Shown: positions 22,065-31,950 of the stretch, piece after piece
Layout: every line of letters starts with the position of its first letter
How positions within the stretch are numbered: the stretch's first letter is position 1
NCBI RefSeq assembly: GCF_033807715.1
Contig: NC_084587.1
Span: forward strand, 16,908,017 to 16,972,016
Origin: Cololabis saira
Taxonomy: Eukaryota; Chordata; Actinopteri; Beloniformes; Belonidae
DNA length: 64,000 nucleotides
Direction: 5' to 3'
Made by a program: the position numbers and the translations under genes
Notes under the pieces: generated by a model
Told to the model about the DNA's origin: nothing
Database searches by the model: none
The model's input: only the letters and a program-made list of their open reading frames with translations

Positions 22065-22319
22065 GAACACTAAATGGTCATATTTTTAAATAGTTTTCAG
22101 GAGATATGTTATGCAGTTTTAATCTCGAATAGACCACAATAGAGTAGTTTTACCTTCACCAGAACTAAAACATTCTTTGGGTTTTCTATTTTTTTATCTG
22201 TTCCTGTCAGTGCCTCCTCCTCCTCCTCCATCAACCCCATTCGTCTACTTCAACACTGAGGTTGTTGGTTACTTTTCTGAAACCATCAGAAACCGTTACT
22301 ATTATTCCTACGCTATACA
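22065..22319. other. Short spacer with a (CTC)n run
   Basis: Contains CCTCCTCCTCCTCC near 22213. No other feature seen. Confidence 0.5.
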
Positions 22320-22324
22320 CATAG

Positions 22325-23787
22325 GGCCTGATTTACTAAAGGTTTGCGTGTGTTAAAACCTGTGCAAACTTGACAGCACCCGCAAACCAAAGTGCCAGCT
22401 GATCTACTAACAGCGTGCAAAGAGGACTGCGTCTCTCAAATGCGCAAAATAGCACACGCAATTCAGTTAGTACTTTTGCCCTGATGAATAATCAATATGG
22501 GGCGTACCCGCCAGAAATCCTAAATACTGGGAGGGGAAAATGCAAATTGGTCCATTTACCACGCGCAATGAGATTTACCAAGCCTGAAAGTAATTGCGCG
22601 TATTGTGATTGCGTCTGTATTTAATACGTTCGAAAGGAAGGTGCTAATCTGCTGCTGCTGTTATTGTGGCAAGGAGGCGACATCCAAAGTCAAAGAATAC
22701 GCAGAGAGAGAGTCTTTATTCTGCTGCATGCTATTTTAAAAATGGTTGCACAAGTTTTATTAAAGGCCACTTTTTCTTTAGTTCTTCGCCTTATATCTCG
22801 CCACCTGCTTTTAATGTGCCCCCCTCCACTCGCCCACAAGCAGGCCAAGCCTTTGTGCCAAACTTTGTATTTTATTGATTACTTATTTTATTGAACGTGA
22901 AATCATCCTTCGTAAATTACATTTAATTAAAACCCGTGCTTATTAATCACAAAACACAGGTTAAACATCATGACCAAATCCGCTCCGACCCGGTGTGTCT
23001 GTGATCAGCGCAGACAGACTGCAGCTTCGCCTGAATTATGGTTCTGCGTTAAATCGACGGCGTAGCCGACGGCGTAGGGTCGCGGTGCGGTGTGCGTCGC
23101 CACGTACCCTACGCCGTTGTTTCTGCGTTAGTGTAACGCGGAACCATAAATCAGCCTTTAGTGTGCGCTCTGTGCGCTGTTCTGAACACTTCTCTTCTCT
23201 TCTTTCGGCCATATGATGGTCCCGTCCGTCACACATTTACTGTCAGTGTTTGCTATATAATATATAATATTTGCAATATACTGTGGACATCTGAATAAAA
23301 ACTTAACTCATACATAGATTGAATCAAAGCGCTCTCCAGCTCTGTCTGATTGTCTTTTTCTCCTCAGATCATGCCGAGCACCGCGGGGTCACATAAACCC
23401 GACCAATTAAATATTAAAGTCAAATTCAGTCCTGTGGCCCGTTTTTCGATTTCGTATTTTTGATCTGTGCCTAAAATTGAAATATATTTTTTTGTCTAAT
23501 AACAAAATAACCAGTCACTTTTTCATGTTTTGGTTTTTGATTGGCAATTGAAAATGGAAAGAACGAATGATACACGGATTCATCCAGACTGTCCATGGCG
23601 CAAAGTTTGCGCTCGCAAACCGTAAGACGCGCAACACCTCATTTAAATACTGCAGTTTGCACCTGTTATCAATTGCGCACGCAATCTTAGTTGATCACCC
23701 GCAAAACACACAACAACAGCACGCGCAAACTTTTTCAGTGCACACGCAATTTAGTACTCTTTATTTAGGATCTTAGTAAATCGGGCC
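22325..23787. mobile_element. Non-autonomous DNA transposon with GGCCYGATTTACTAA ends
   Basis: GGCCTGATTTACTAA at the left is inverted at the right (TTAGTAAATCGGGCC). CATAG flanks both sides (22320-22324 and 23788-23792). If one more G is counted in each terminus, the duplication would be ATA, so its length is ambiguous. Sub-terminal regions repeat short GCGCAAA/TTTGCGC words on both sides. No transposase frame is present. A palindromic element sits at about 23027-23157. Confidence 0.8.
23027..23157. mobile_element. Palindromic TTA-target element nested at 23 kb
   Basis: CTGAATTATGGTTCTGCG at the left and CGCGGAACCATAAATCAGCC at the right, with CG-rich inner arms (GACGGCGTAG / CTACGCCGT). 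The right edge is followed by TTA (23158-23160). The left edge has decayed. Confidence 0.75.
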
Positions 23788-23792
23788 CATAG

Positions 23793-25564
23793 AGTGATTT
23801 AACTTGAAGTATCTAATTGAGACCCAAAAACTTACATGTTAGGCATGAACACCCAGAAATCAGCATCAGCTGGGATAAAATTAATCTTAAGTGGATTTAT
23901 TAAACATAATTAAATATTACCATCAAATGCACTCCTGGGTCTTTACATACCAGCGTCTAAATGCAAACACACAAATATCATGTTTTGATTTATTCATAGT
24001 TTTTCCTAAAGCCCATCTCTATCAAATCGCCTATTCCTCCTTTCCTGATTTACTCTAATACTATATTTTGCCACGACTGTTTTTCTCTGATTGAGAGGAT
24101 GTTGGGACAAATTCAAAAATGCAGGTTGTGTAGGAACACGGACGTACGCCAGTTATATTTGCTGTGAGAGCTTATGTTTTGGGAGTACATCAGAGATGAC
24201 TTCAGAACTCATCTTTTGCAGCACACTTTTGCTAACAAGCTTAAAATACCTTGTCATTATATGCCATGCGTAGAGATGGCAATCAGTGTTGTTGCCAAAG
24301 TAACTGCTACTCGTGTTCTAACTTGTTTGCATCATTAGCAATACGATCAGTTGACAAGATGAGAGTTTTTTACATTCTTCATGATCCATATGAAAGCTTA
24401 GACTTTGGTCAGAAGGTGTATTACAACACTGCTAATTCAGAAGCACCTTCAAGGAGAGGTGACAATTTGAAGTACTGCATAATTAGCCTACATTTATTGC
24501 TCATTATTGTTTTCAAAAGGGCTCAGAGTACTCTCAGCTCCAGCTGGTCATGCTGTCAGTTGTGGTTGCAGTTAAAGCTGAGGATGTGGTTTATGTTCTG
24601 ACCATGGCAACGAGTGTGGTAGAATCAGTGATGCTTCATCTACAGCAGCACTAATTTGACTTAACTATGCACTTAAAAAAAGGAGCTGAACTCTGGATTT
24701 TAACCACTTGTGGTTCAGATATAAAAGCAGTGTTAATTGCGCCAATGCACAACCCCCTCCCCCTGAGGCTCCTTCCTCTAAGTCAAAGGAACCTCATCTA
24801 CACCAAGCTTATAACCCATGAAAACCCATCTAATTCTCACATTAATAACTTGCACACATGCACTTTTATATGTTCCTGCTGTACTGTACGTCGGTTCCCG
24901 TCACTGCAGTGTGTGTACAGTATATGGAAACTGCTACATAATGCATTCCTGTTAAGCAGCATTTATAAAAAGGGCAAATAATAGCTATTGTAGTTAGTGA
25001 GCAGATTTTTCAGATGCAGAAATTTCCAAAACGTTGTACAGAAACATTTTAAGCTGGGATGTGAAAATAACTGGAGCTCCACCTTCCAAGGGAAATGAAA
25101 GGCACCAATAATCGTATATTAACCAACGAACAGCTACAGTTGCTGCCACCGCCACAGCAATATCAATGAGTCATGCAATGACTACACCTTCCACAGTTTC
25201 TACCCGTCTCACAGTAGCAGCAAATTTAAGCCCAGTGCTAAACTTTATTCTCTGGGGAACATTTACTTTGATTTAGCACACAGAAAAGACAAGGTTAGAG
25301 TTCAAACAGATGGTTTATTTAAAACTCAATGGATAAAAAGAATCCAGTTTCCATAAGAACCCATCTCTCCAGGTTGATACACCATGATCTCATCCAAGGG
25401 CCAGTCCTCTTACGGGCACCTTAGGTTTTTCAAATCCCCAGAGGGAACAGATCCTATAAGTAAAGAGGCAATGTGAGTGCACAGAACATGGTTCCATTAA
25501 TAGCTTCCAAAGTCCTTTTATATGTACATCATAGATGGAAATGGAAATTACAAATTTCCATCCA
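23793..25564. other. Unassigned non-coding DNA
   Basis: Frames of 60-116 codons occur on the plus strand (for example 24251-24601 and 24667-24981), with no recognisable domains and cysteine-rich or low-information content. No repeat ends seen. Confidence 0.5.
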
Positions 25565-25931
25565 TTATCTATCCATTATCTATACCGCTTTATCCTTTGC
25601 AGGGTCACGGGGTTCTACAGGAGCCTATCCCAGCTATTTTCAGGCGAGAGGCAAGGGTTATACCCTGGACAGGTCGCCAGTCCATCGCAGGGCCATATAC
25701 AGACAAACAACCAGACACACTCACACTAACACCTACTTAGAATTATCAATTTAACTATGCATTCATGTTTTTGGACTGTGGGAGGAAACCGGAGTACCCG
25801 GAGAAAACCCACGCAAGCACGGGGAGAACATGCAAACTCCACACAGAAAGACCCTGCTGGGCCTGGGAGACGACCGGGGACCTTCTTGCTGTGAAGCAAC
25901 AGTGCTAACCACTAAGCCACCGTGCTGCCCA
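25565..25931 (-). repeat. SINE-like interspersed repeat with tRNA-like promoter, minus strand
   Basis: On the minus strand it begins GGCAGCACGGTGGCTTAGTGG (box A-like TGGCTTAGTGG at about 25912-25922). It continues with a degenerate box B, then 'ggagtttgcatgttctcccc' and 'gggttttctccgg', and ends in 'cagggtataacccttgcctc', 'gggataggctcc' and an ATGGATAG-type tail. I know this as one of the commonest repeats in fish genomes. A tRNA-derived SINE is the likeliest class, but I am not certain of it. Confidence 0.7.
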
Positions 25932-25934
25932 ATT

Positions 25935-26495
25935 ACAAATTTATTAGACTTAATGCTATATGTGCTAGAATAAATAGTACACATGAAACACAGCAACCGT
26001 TACACAAAAAGATCCACACACTTAGGAACAAATAGCTTGTTTTTCAGAAGATCTCAAGTTGTCAAAAGATCTAATAGATAATAAAGCTAAAGAGAGGTAC
26101 TTAAGAGAGGTACTTAATTGGTGAAGTGAAGCTCACGTCACCCTTCCACACATCCTGCAGCACCTTTATCTCTTCCTGGCATCCCCTTTCCATGTGTCAA
26201 GCGCACCACAGCAATACACCATGATGCCATCACCGGGTATTTCTCCAGCTTGCGTCAGACCACATCAGAAATGCCATCAGTGGGAGACCTTTTATGCAAC
26301 GCTCCCCTTAGCCAGGTCCGCTGCTGCAAAGGGCTCTTAATCACTCCTCTCATTTCTGACTCGTCAGCAGTCCTTCCTCCGCTCTTCTGGCACCTCTCCT
26401 CCCTTTTTACCCTGGTCCTCATCTGAACACCTTTTTTTTAGCTTATGTGTTTAGCTCAGAAAAAGTTTGAATTTGTGCCGAGTGAAAAGGTTGGT
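25935..26495. other. Unassigned non-coding DNA
   Basis: Contains a small direct repeat (AGAGAGGTACTTAA twice near 26090-26116). No gene or transposon recognised. Confidence 0.5.
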
Positions 26496-26895
26496 TTCAT
26501 TACGGACTGGCACCAGCAATCAACCAAAGCACGTTCCCACAAGTAAATTCCATCCCAGAGTTGGAACGTCCAGACCCACACCTTTGGCACCTCTCCGAAC
26601 TAAATGACCATCCCTGCGGGCTGAGACCCATGGGTGAGGATATTGCCAGTGAACCCCTCCCCCAGGGCAGGCTCCAGGGTGGTGCCCCGTTTACACTCGT
26701 CCAAGCGAGGGACATTATACTCTTTGATGTCTCTCATCCATATGGGCACTGTTTGATAGGTCTTAGTCCTTCCTCCACGACTGATTTACTTAGCGAGAAG
26801 TTTTTAGGAGCGATTGCCCCAGACAACATAGGTCCTGGTATCATTCGGATATGCAAACCCCTCAAACACAATGAGGTGATGTTTTAAGGTGACAG
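26496..26895 (-). pseudogene. Rex3 5' leader relic, minus strand
   Basis: Reversed, the right side reads like the leader of the Rex3 copy at 9170-9260: GAGGGGTTTGCATATCCGA, then GTTGTCTGGGGCAATCGC. It is followed by a segment corresponding to the GGGCAGGCTCCAGGG / CCTGGAGCC block. A 108-codon plus-strand frame (26561-26887) is therefore an antisense artefact of an untranslated LINE leader. The presence of a 5' leader without the body indicates a deletion after insertion. Confidence 0.7.
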
Positions 26896-26999
26896 ACAAT
26901 CCGCCTCTGTATCCTGTAAGAGGAGCAAAAGAGGTGAACAGGGATTGAGAGGTCTAAGTGTCTCTATTTAAGATGCTTTTTAAAATTTCCGTGTAGTTT

Positions 27000-27296
27000 T
27001 TACTGGTGGTGTTGTTGTTGTTGTTGCTGTCATTATCTAGTGACAGTCGCATGACATTACTGCAAAAAAGCACTTTAAACCACTGCACTTTCACTGTTTT
27101 TATATCCATTTTCTTTTTGACTGAGCGTTTTTTAATGTTTTTTTATCCAGCAAGCAGAGTACAGTCTTTCTATGTTTTTTATGTAATTTATTTATTATTC
27201 GTCTGCCCTGTTTATTTCTGTTCTGTGTCATGCTGCTGTGACAAATTAATTTCCCCTCTGGGATGAATAAAGTCTACCTTACCTTACCTTACCTCA
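27000..27296 (+). repeat. LINE 3' end with (CTTAC)n tail
   Basis: A T-rich 3' untranslated-type sequence ends with 'atttcccctctgggatgaataaagt' and then short CTTAC repeats. This is the 3' structure of L2/CR1-type LINEs, which end in short tandem repeats and share this tail with partner SINEs. Confidence 0.55.
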
Positions 27297-27378
27297 ACCC
27301 ATGATCAAATTCGGTATAAGCAGGAGATAATAGATCAATAGTTAGGGCCCGAGCACCTTCAGTGCGAAGGCCCTATTG

Positions 27379-27602
27379 CAGGGGTAGGCAATTCCGGTCC
27401 TCAAGGGCCGGTGTCCTGCATGTCTTAGATGTTACCCTGCTTCAGCACACCGTGATAAAAGTACCTGTGTCATTAACAGAATTGTGCAGCCCTGGATGAC
27501 AAGCTGATGACGATGATTAATTAGAATCAGGTGTGTTAAAGCAGGGAAACATCTAAAACATGCAGGACACCGGCCCTCGAGGACCGGAATTGCCTACCCC
27601 TG
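27379..27602. mobile_element. hAT-type MITE with 8-bp target duplication
   Basis: CAGGGGTAGGCAATTCCGG is inverted at the right end (…CCGGAATTGCCTACCCCTG). CCCTATTG flanks both sides exactly (27371-27378 and 27603-27610). The 8-bp duplication and the CAGGGGT start are hallmarks of hAT (Charlie-like) elements. At 224 bp it has no coding capacity and relies on a transposase from elsewhere. Confidence 0.92.
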
Positions 27603-28267
27603 CCCTATTGTATCTGTAGGAATTTTTTTTTTCTTTCTTTCTTTTTTCTTTCTTCTGACGAAAGGAGGGCCTTTTTGCCCCGTAAACGTGCCCAAAAAGT
27701 CACCAAATTTTGCATGCAAGTCAGGCCTGGCGAAAAATTTGATATTTAATGGTTTGCATTAATGGGCGTGGCAAAATCGCTCAACAGCGCCCCCTTGAAA
27801 ACTTTGTGCCTCAAGCCCCACGATACGATTTGACGTACATGCACGAAAATCGGTACTCACCTGTATCATGGCGCAACTTAAAGAAAAGTCTCTTGGCGTC
27901 ATGCCCGAAACCGAACAGGATGTCGGCCATTTTGAATTAGTCGTGTCATTTTGGCGAAATTTATGCCATTCCTTCGGCAATTAATACGGCCCGAACCGTA
28001 ACGTGCACCCAGGTGTGTTATACCTCAAAATGTGCGTCTCCATCTTGCGACTACGCGCATTACTTTTCTCTTTCAAAAGTGTTACCGTGACGACGCTAGA
28101 TGCCAAAAAGCGCGCCTCCCCTTCATCTGATTGGTCCATATTTGATAGTTCTCCAAAAGTCACCAAATTTTGCATGCAAGCCAGGCCTGGCGATTAATTT
28201 GATATTTCATGGTTTGCATGAATGGGCGTGGCCTAACGGCTCAACAGCGCCCCCTAGAATACTTTTC

Positions 28268-28715
28268 TCTGCCATAACTTTGGAAAGGTTTGACATAAAG
28301 AGTCGTGGGTGGTGTCATGGGACTCGGTATTGAGTCCTTGACCATAATTGGTGAAAATTAGCCCCGCCCCTTCTTCTGATTGGTTGTCCCTATTTTCTGC
28401 TATAACTTTTGAATGGTTTGACATAGAGATTTGTGGGTGGTGTCATTGGACGCTGTATTGAGTCCTTGACCTTCATTGGCCTGAATTAGCCCCGCCCCTT
28501 CTTCTGATTGGTTGTCCCGATTTTCTGCTATAACTTTTGAATGGTTTCACATAGAGAGTTGTGGGTGGTGTCATGGGACTCTGTAATGAGTCCTTGAGCT
28601 TCTTTGGCCTTAATTAGCCCCGCCCCTCCTTCTGATTGGTTGTCCCGATTTTCTGCTATAACTTTTGAATGGTTTGACATAGAGAGTCGTGGGTGGTGTC
28701 ATTTCTGATATGCTT
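28268..28715 (+). repeat. 128-bp tandem array with GC-box/CCAAT units
   Basis: The landmark GTGGGTGGTGTCAT starts at 28305, 28433, 28561 and 28689, an exact 128-bp period over about 3.5 units. Each full unit carries GCCCCGCCCC and TGATTGGTTG, i.e. a GC box next to an inverted CCAAT box. The other family copies carry about two units. Confidence 0.88.
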
Positions 28716-28817
28716 ATGGGGGGCGGTGGCCGTGAGTGCGAGGGCCCTTTCATCGCTGCTTGCAGCTTTAATTATGTTTTTTTTTCTTTGTGGTTAAGAG
28801 AATATTTAGGTTGTCTA

Positions 28818-29782
28818 CACTAGCGGAGCAGGCGGGTGGGCAGGGGGAGCGGCCGCCCCGGGCCCACTGCTCCGTGGGGGCCCATGCCAAAGAGGAAAAA
28901 AAAAAAGTGAGCTGTCATAATATTAATTATTTCTGATAACACTGTCATGACGCTGAATATATGGCCTTTCCTATTGTTTGTTGCTGTTTGACCGCCGTGT
29001 CGCTCGGTCAGTGTTAAATACATGTTGTTGCACATTGTAAACTGTTGTCGTGTAGGTTGAACACGTGTGTCTGAATTGTGCTACTTGGCGAATCCGACAT
29101 CTATGGCTAAGATGAAAACTTAGCTTTAAAAATAAAAATATCCCCACGATAAGTCATAATTATGAGATAAAAAGTCGAAATTATGAGATAGAAAGTCGAA
29201 ATTATGAAATATAGCCTAAAGTCGAAATTATGAGATAGAAAGTCATAATTATGAGATAGAAAGTCGAAATCATAAGATAAAAAGTCGAAATGAGATAGAA
29301 AGTCGAAATTATGAGATAGAAAATCAAAATTATGAGATAGAAAGTCGAAAGTATGAGATAGAAAGTCGAAATTATGAGATAGAAAGTCATAATTATGAGA
29401 TAAAAAGTTGAAATGACTTTTTATGTCATAATTATGACTTACCGTGGGGATATTTTTATTTTTAAGGCTAAGATTTCATCTTATTTTTTTCTTTTACTGG
29501 CGGAAATGAGCTTACATAGACATCACTGGATGTTTATCTCCAGTTTGATACTTATATCTTAAAGTCTACATTAGGCTTATAATTAGGTTTGACATAATGA
29601 CTGGCAAAATCCATGGTGCTGAAACCTCATGTGAATGGTTCTGACCGTGCTGTGGTTGTGTGTCAGAGGGGCTGATCTGTGGCATTTTTTTAGCGATTAT
29701 GTTTTCATGGGGATGTTTAGGCCACAAGGGCCCATCTAGAAGGCTTCGCCCCCCCTAGGCTGGGACCCCTGCTCCGCCGCTG
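28818..29782. mobile_element. hAT-type non-autonomous element with 8-bp target duplication
   Basis: GTTGTCTA at 28810-28817 is repeated at 29783-29790. The ends are CACTAGCGGAGCAGG and, inverted, CAGCGGCGGAGCAGG. The 965-bp body is unusual: a pair of long inverted arms (29105-29160 and 29435-29490, sharing AAAAATATCCCCACG) encloses a tandem array of a 21-bp unit. No transposase frame. Confidence 0.85.
29105..29490. repeat. Inverted arms enclosing a 21-bp tandem array
   Basis: The central part (about 29155-29410) repeats AAAGTCGAAATTATGAGATAG about a dozen times with small changes. The flanking arms are inverted copies of each other, and the array strand flips near 29410 (…TCATAATTATGACTT). 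It may be a separate foldback element inserted in the hAT element. Confidence 0.85.
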
Positions 29783-29790
29783 GTTGTCTA

Positions 29791-30969
29791 ACATAACTAC
29801 CAAATAAAAAAACATTTAGCAAAACCTTGAAAACACAAAAGTCTAATGAGAATAATACTGCTTCCCCATTTTTTGTTCCACATTTCTGTGAAATCTTAAT
29901 GCAAAGCTGTAACATTCACAGAAGAGATGGGTGGAGTCAAGCAAGTTTCTGACTTCACCCCCTAAAACTGACAGGGCTGTAAAAACATGTGTAAAAGGAA
30001 GCTGTTTATATTCAGGCTGTAATGGATTTTTTTCTCAATTTTAAAAACAAAAAAAAAAGAGAAAATGTAGTATGCCTTCTTTCAGCTTTTATCCATGTAC
30101 TAAAGATCAACATTATTTTGTCACAGTTCACTAGCAGACTGTATTTTCTAATGTAATATACAGTATATTTTTAATATTTATGTCAATGTATAATCTTTTC
30201 CACTGGTTTAAATATATTCATGTTGGAAGAAATGATGTCATAGCCTAGATGCAAAATATCAACTTATATTACGCACAGTCTTAAATTCATATAATTCATT
30301 CAACATGACTTGGATGCCTGCAGTCGCTTTTGTTTCTCTTTGGCTTTGATTTTCTCAGAAGATTATCCTCTCTTGGGCATATGCACACAAACACTTATAC
30401 AGATGCACACATACACAAATGCAGACAATGCACAGGGAGCTGTGTCAGTCAGCTGGGGGCGAAACATTAACTTGCAACGATTCAAATGTGGTTTAGCATC
30501 TTTGCCAACAACATGTCACTCGAACAAAACAGCAAAACAGTTCTGAGAGGAAGGGTGGATTTTATCCCCTCAAAGGAAGAAAAAAGCCAAACCCATTTTG
30601 GGCATTTTTACAGAAATATCTTGGATAACTCTTTGAATAGTAAATATGGAACGATGAAGTAGGAAATTTAAATAACTGACTATGACAGCATGATTATGAC
30701 AAAGTAAATGTAGAGTGACATTTGACTGAGAGCATTTATACTTAAATGACTGGACAGAGTCAGAAGATGAAAGGTAGATCTGACATTTACAGCATGAGTT
30801 GTAATTCTTTTGTTTAGTGTTTTTGTTATTGTGGTAGGTCTTAGTGTAAAAAGTCAAATGTTGTTCATCTGAGGTTGCAGTTGCTTAATACTGTGCCATT
30901 TGTTAATGAAAAAAAAGAAGCCAAAAAGAAAAATAAACTATTGCGGGTAATACCAAGTACCCTGAAACT
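29791..30969. other. Unassigned non-coding DNA
   Basis: A/T-rich with short A runs. A 95-codon minus frame at 30570-30857 has no recognisable similarity. Confidence 0.5.
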
Positions 30970-31790
30970 CAATAGTTCTGGGACTGGATGAGATCTGTCC
31001 TGAGTTCCTTAAGGCTCTGGATGTTGTCCCACCTCTACGGCATTGCATGGACATCAGAAGTGCCCCAGGGCTGCCTGAATGGGGCGGTAGTTTCCTTTTG
31101 TGTGCAAACTGTTAATATTTATGCAAACATGCTGGAGAAGAGAGTCCAGTTGACAGCCAAACATCAGATCCTGGAAGAATAATGCAGATCCCGTCCTGGC
31201 TGTGCAAACTGGACCAACAGAATACCGTTTCTACGGTTCTGAAGGGAGGATTGGAGTTCGACACTGGGGCTTTATTGACTTGGAGAAAGCATTTGACTGT
31301 GTGCCTTGGGGTATCTGTGGGGGTGCTCCAGTAACATGGGATACTGTGTTCATTGCTACAGGTCATTTAGTCACTACAACCGTACAGTACAGTACAGTAC
31401 AGTACAGGACAAACTAGGCAACAGCTCACAGTAAGTTGCATTCAGTCCAGGTGATAGTTTTCCCAGGGCTGCACGTTGCCATTGATTCAGTTTACAACTT
31501 TTATGGACAGAATTTCTCCCCGCAGCCAAGGGGGTGATGGCATTTGATTGTTTAGTGACATTGGGATTTCATCTCTTTTTGCAGATGATGTGGACTTCTT
31601 GACATTGAGTGGGGGTCTTCAGCTCTCACTGGAGCAGTTCACACCTAATAATAAAATGCCCATGATAAGAATCAGTGCCAGCATAGTATCGTCTGGCACT
31701 ATGGATCTCAGCGGGAAAGAGTATAGGGCAAGTTATGTCTTGCCTGCAGCTACCCAGCGTTTAAGGTTTAAGATCCTTTTTTACTTTGAC
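30970..31790 (+). pseudogene. Rex3 reverse transcriptase relic
   Basis: Corresponds to 11060-11850 of the main Rex3 copy: a GLDEICPEFLKALDVV-type stretch (30980-31025), the LEKRVQLTAKHQILEE stretch (31130-31180), FIDLEKAFDCVPWG (31272-31313) and SLFADDVDFLTLSGGLQLSLEQF (31560-31640). The two catalytic Asp of the FADD box are kept, but frameshifts and stops separate the blocks, and a CAGTA microsatellite (31383-31407) lies between them. 5' and 3' ends are missing. Confidence 0.8.
31383..31407 (+). repeat. (CAGTA)n pentanucleotide microsatellite
   Basis: Five CAGTA-type units in a row, inside the Rex3 relic. Confidence 0.85.
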
Positions 31791-31950
31791 TGACGGTGGG
31801 GTGTCAACCTGGCCTTGTGAATGACTCGCCTCTGAGGGTACACTTAATCATGGTGCAGGTCAAATTTAAACAGATCTATGCAGGGTGGCGGGTCATGGGG
31901 AGGATTTGTTGATCACGTAACCATAGAACAACCCACCAGGGGAGTTTTTT

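Larger units (their letters stand above)
27342..28772 (+). mobile_element. GGGCCCGAGCAC-family repeat, copy 1
   Basis: Starts TTAGGGCCCGAGCACC (the first bases can fold back on GAAGGCCCTATTG) and ends GCTGCTTGCAGCTTTAATT. The same ends mark copies at 31951-33713 and 42683-43607. The body has a protein-like but probably non-coding module (27715-28190), then a 128-bp tandem array (28268-28715). A hAT-type MITE is inserted near the left end. No transposase is present. I cannot place the family in a superfamily. Confidence 0.75.

Noticed and set aside
26561..26887. 108-codon plus-strand frame that looks like a mixed-composition protein
   Set aside because: It lies antisense to a Rex3 5' leader, which matches the leader at 9170-9260 in reverse, so it is not a host gene.
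29105..29490. CRISPR-like array from regularly spaced short repeats
   Set aside because: Units are contiguous 21-bp tandem copies without unique spacers, in a eukaryotic hAT-type element.
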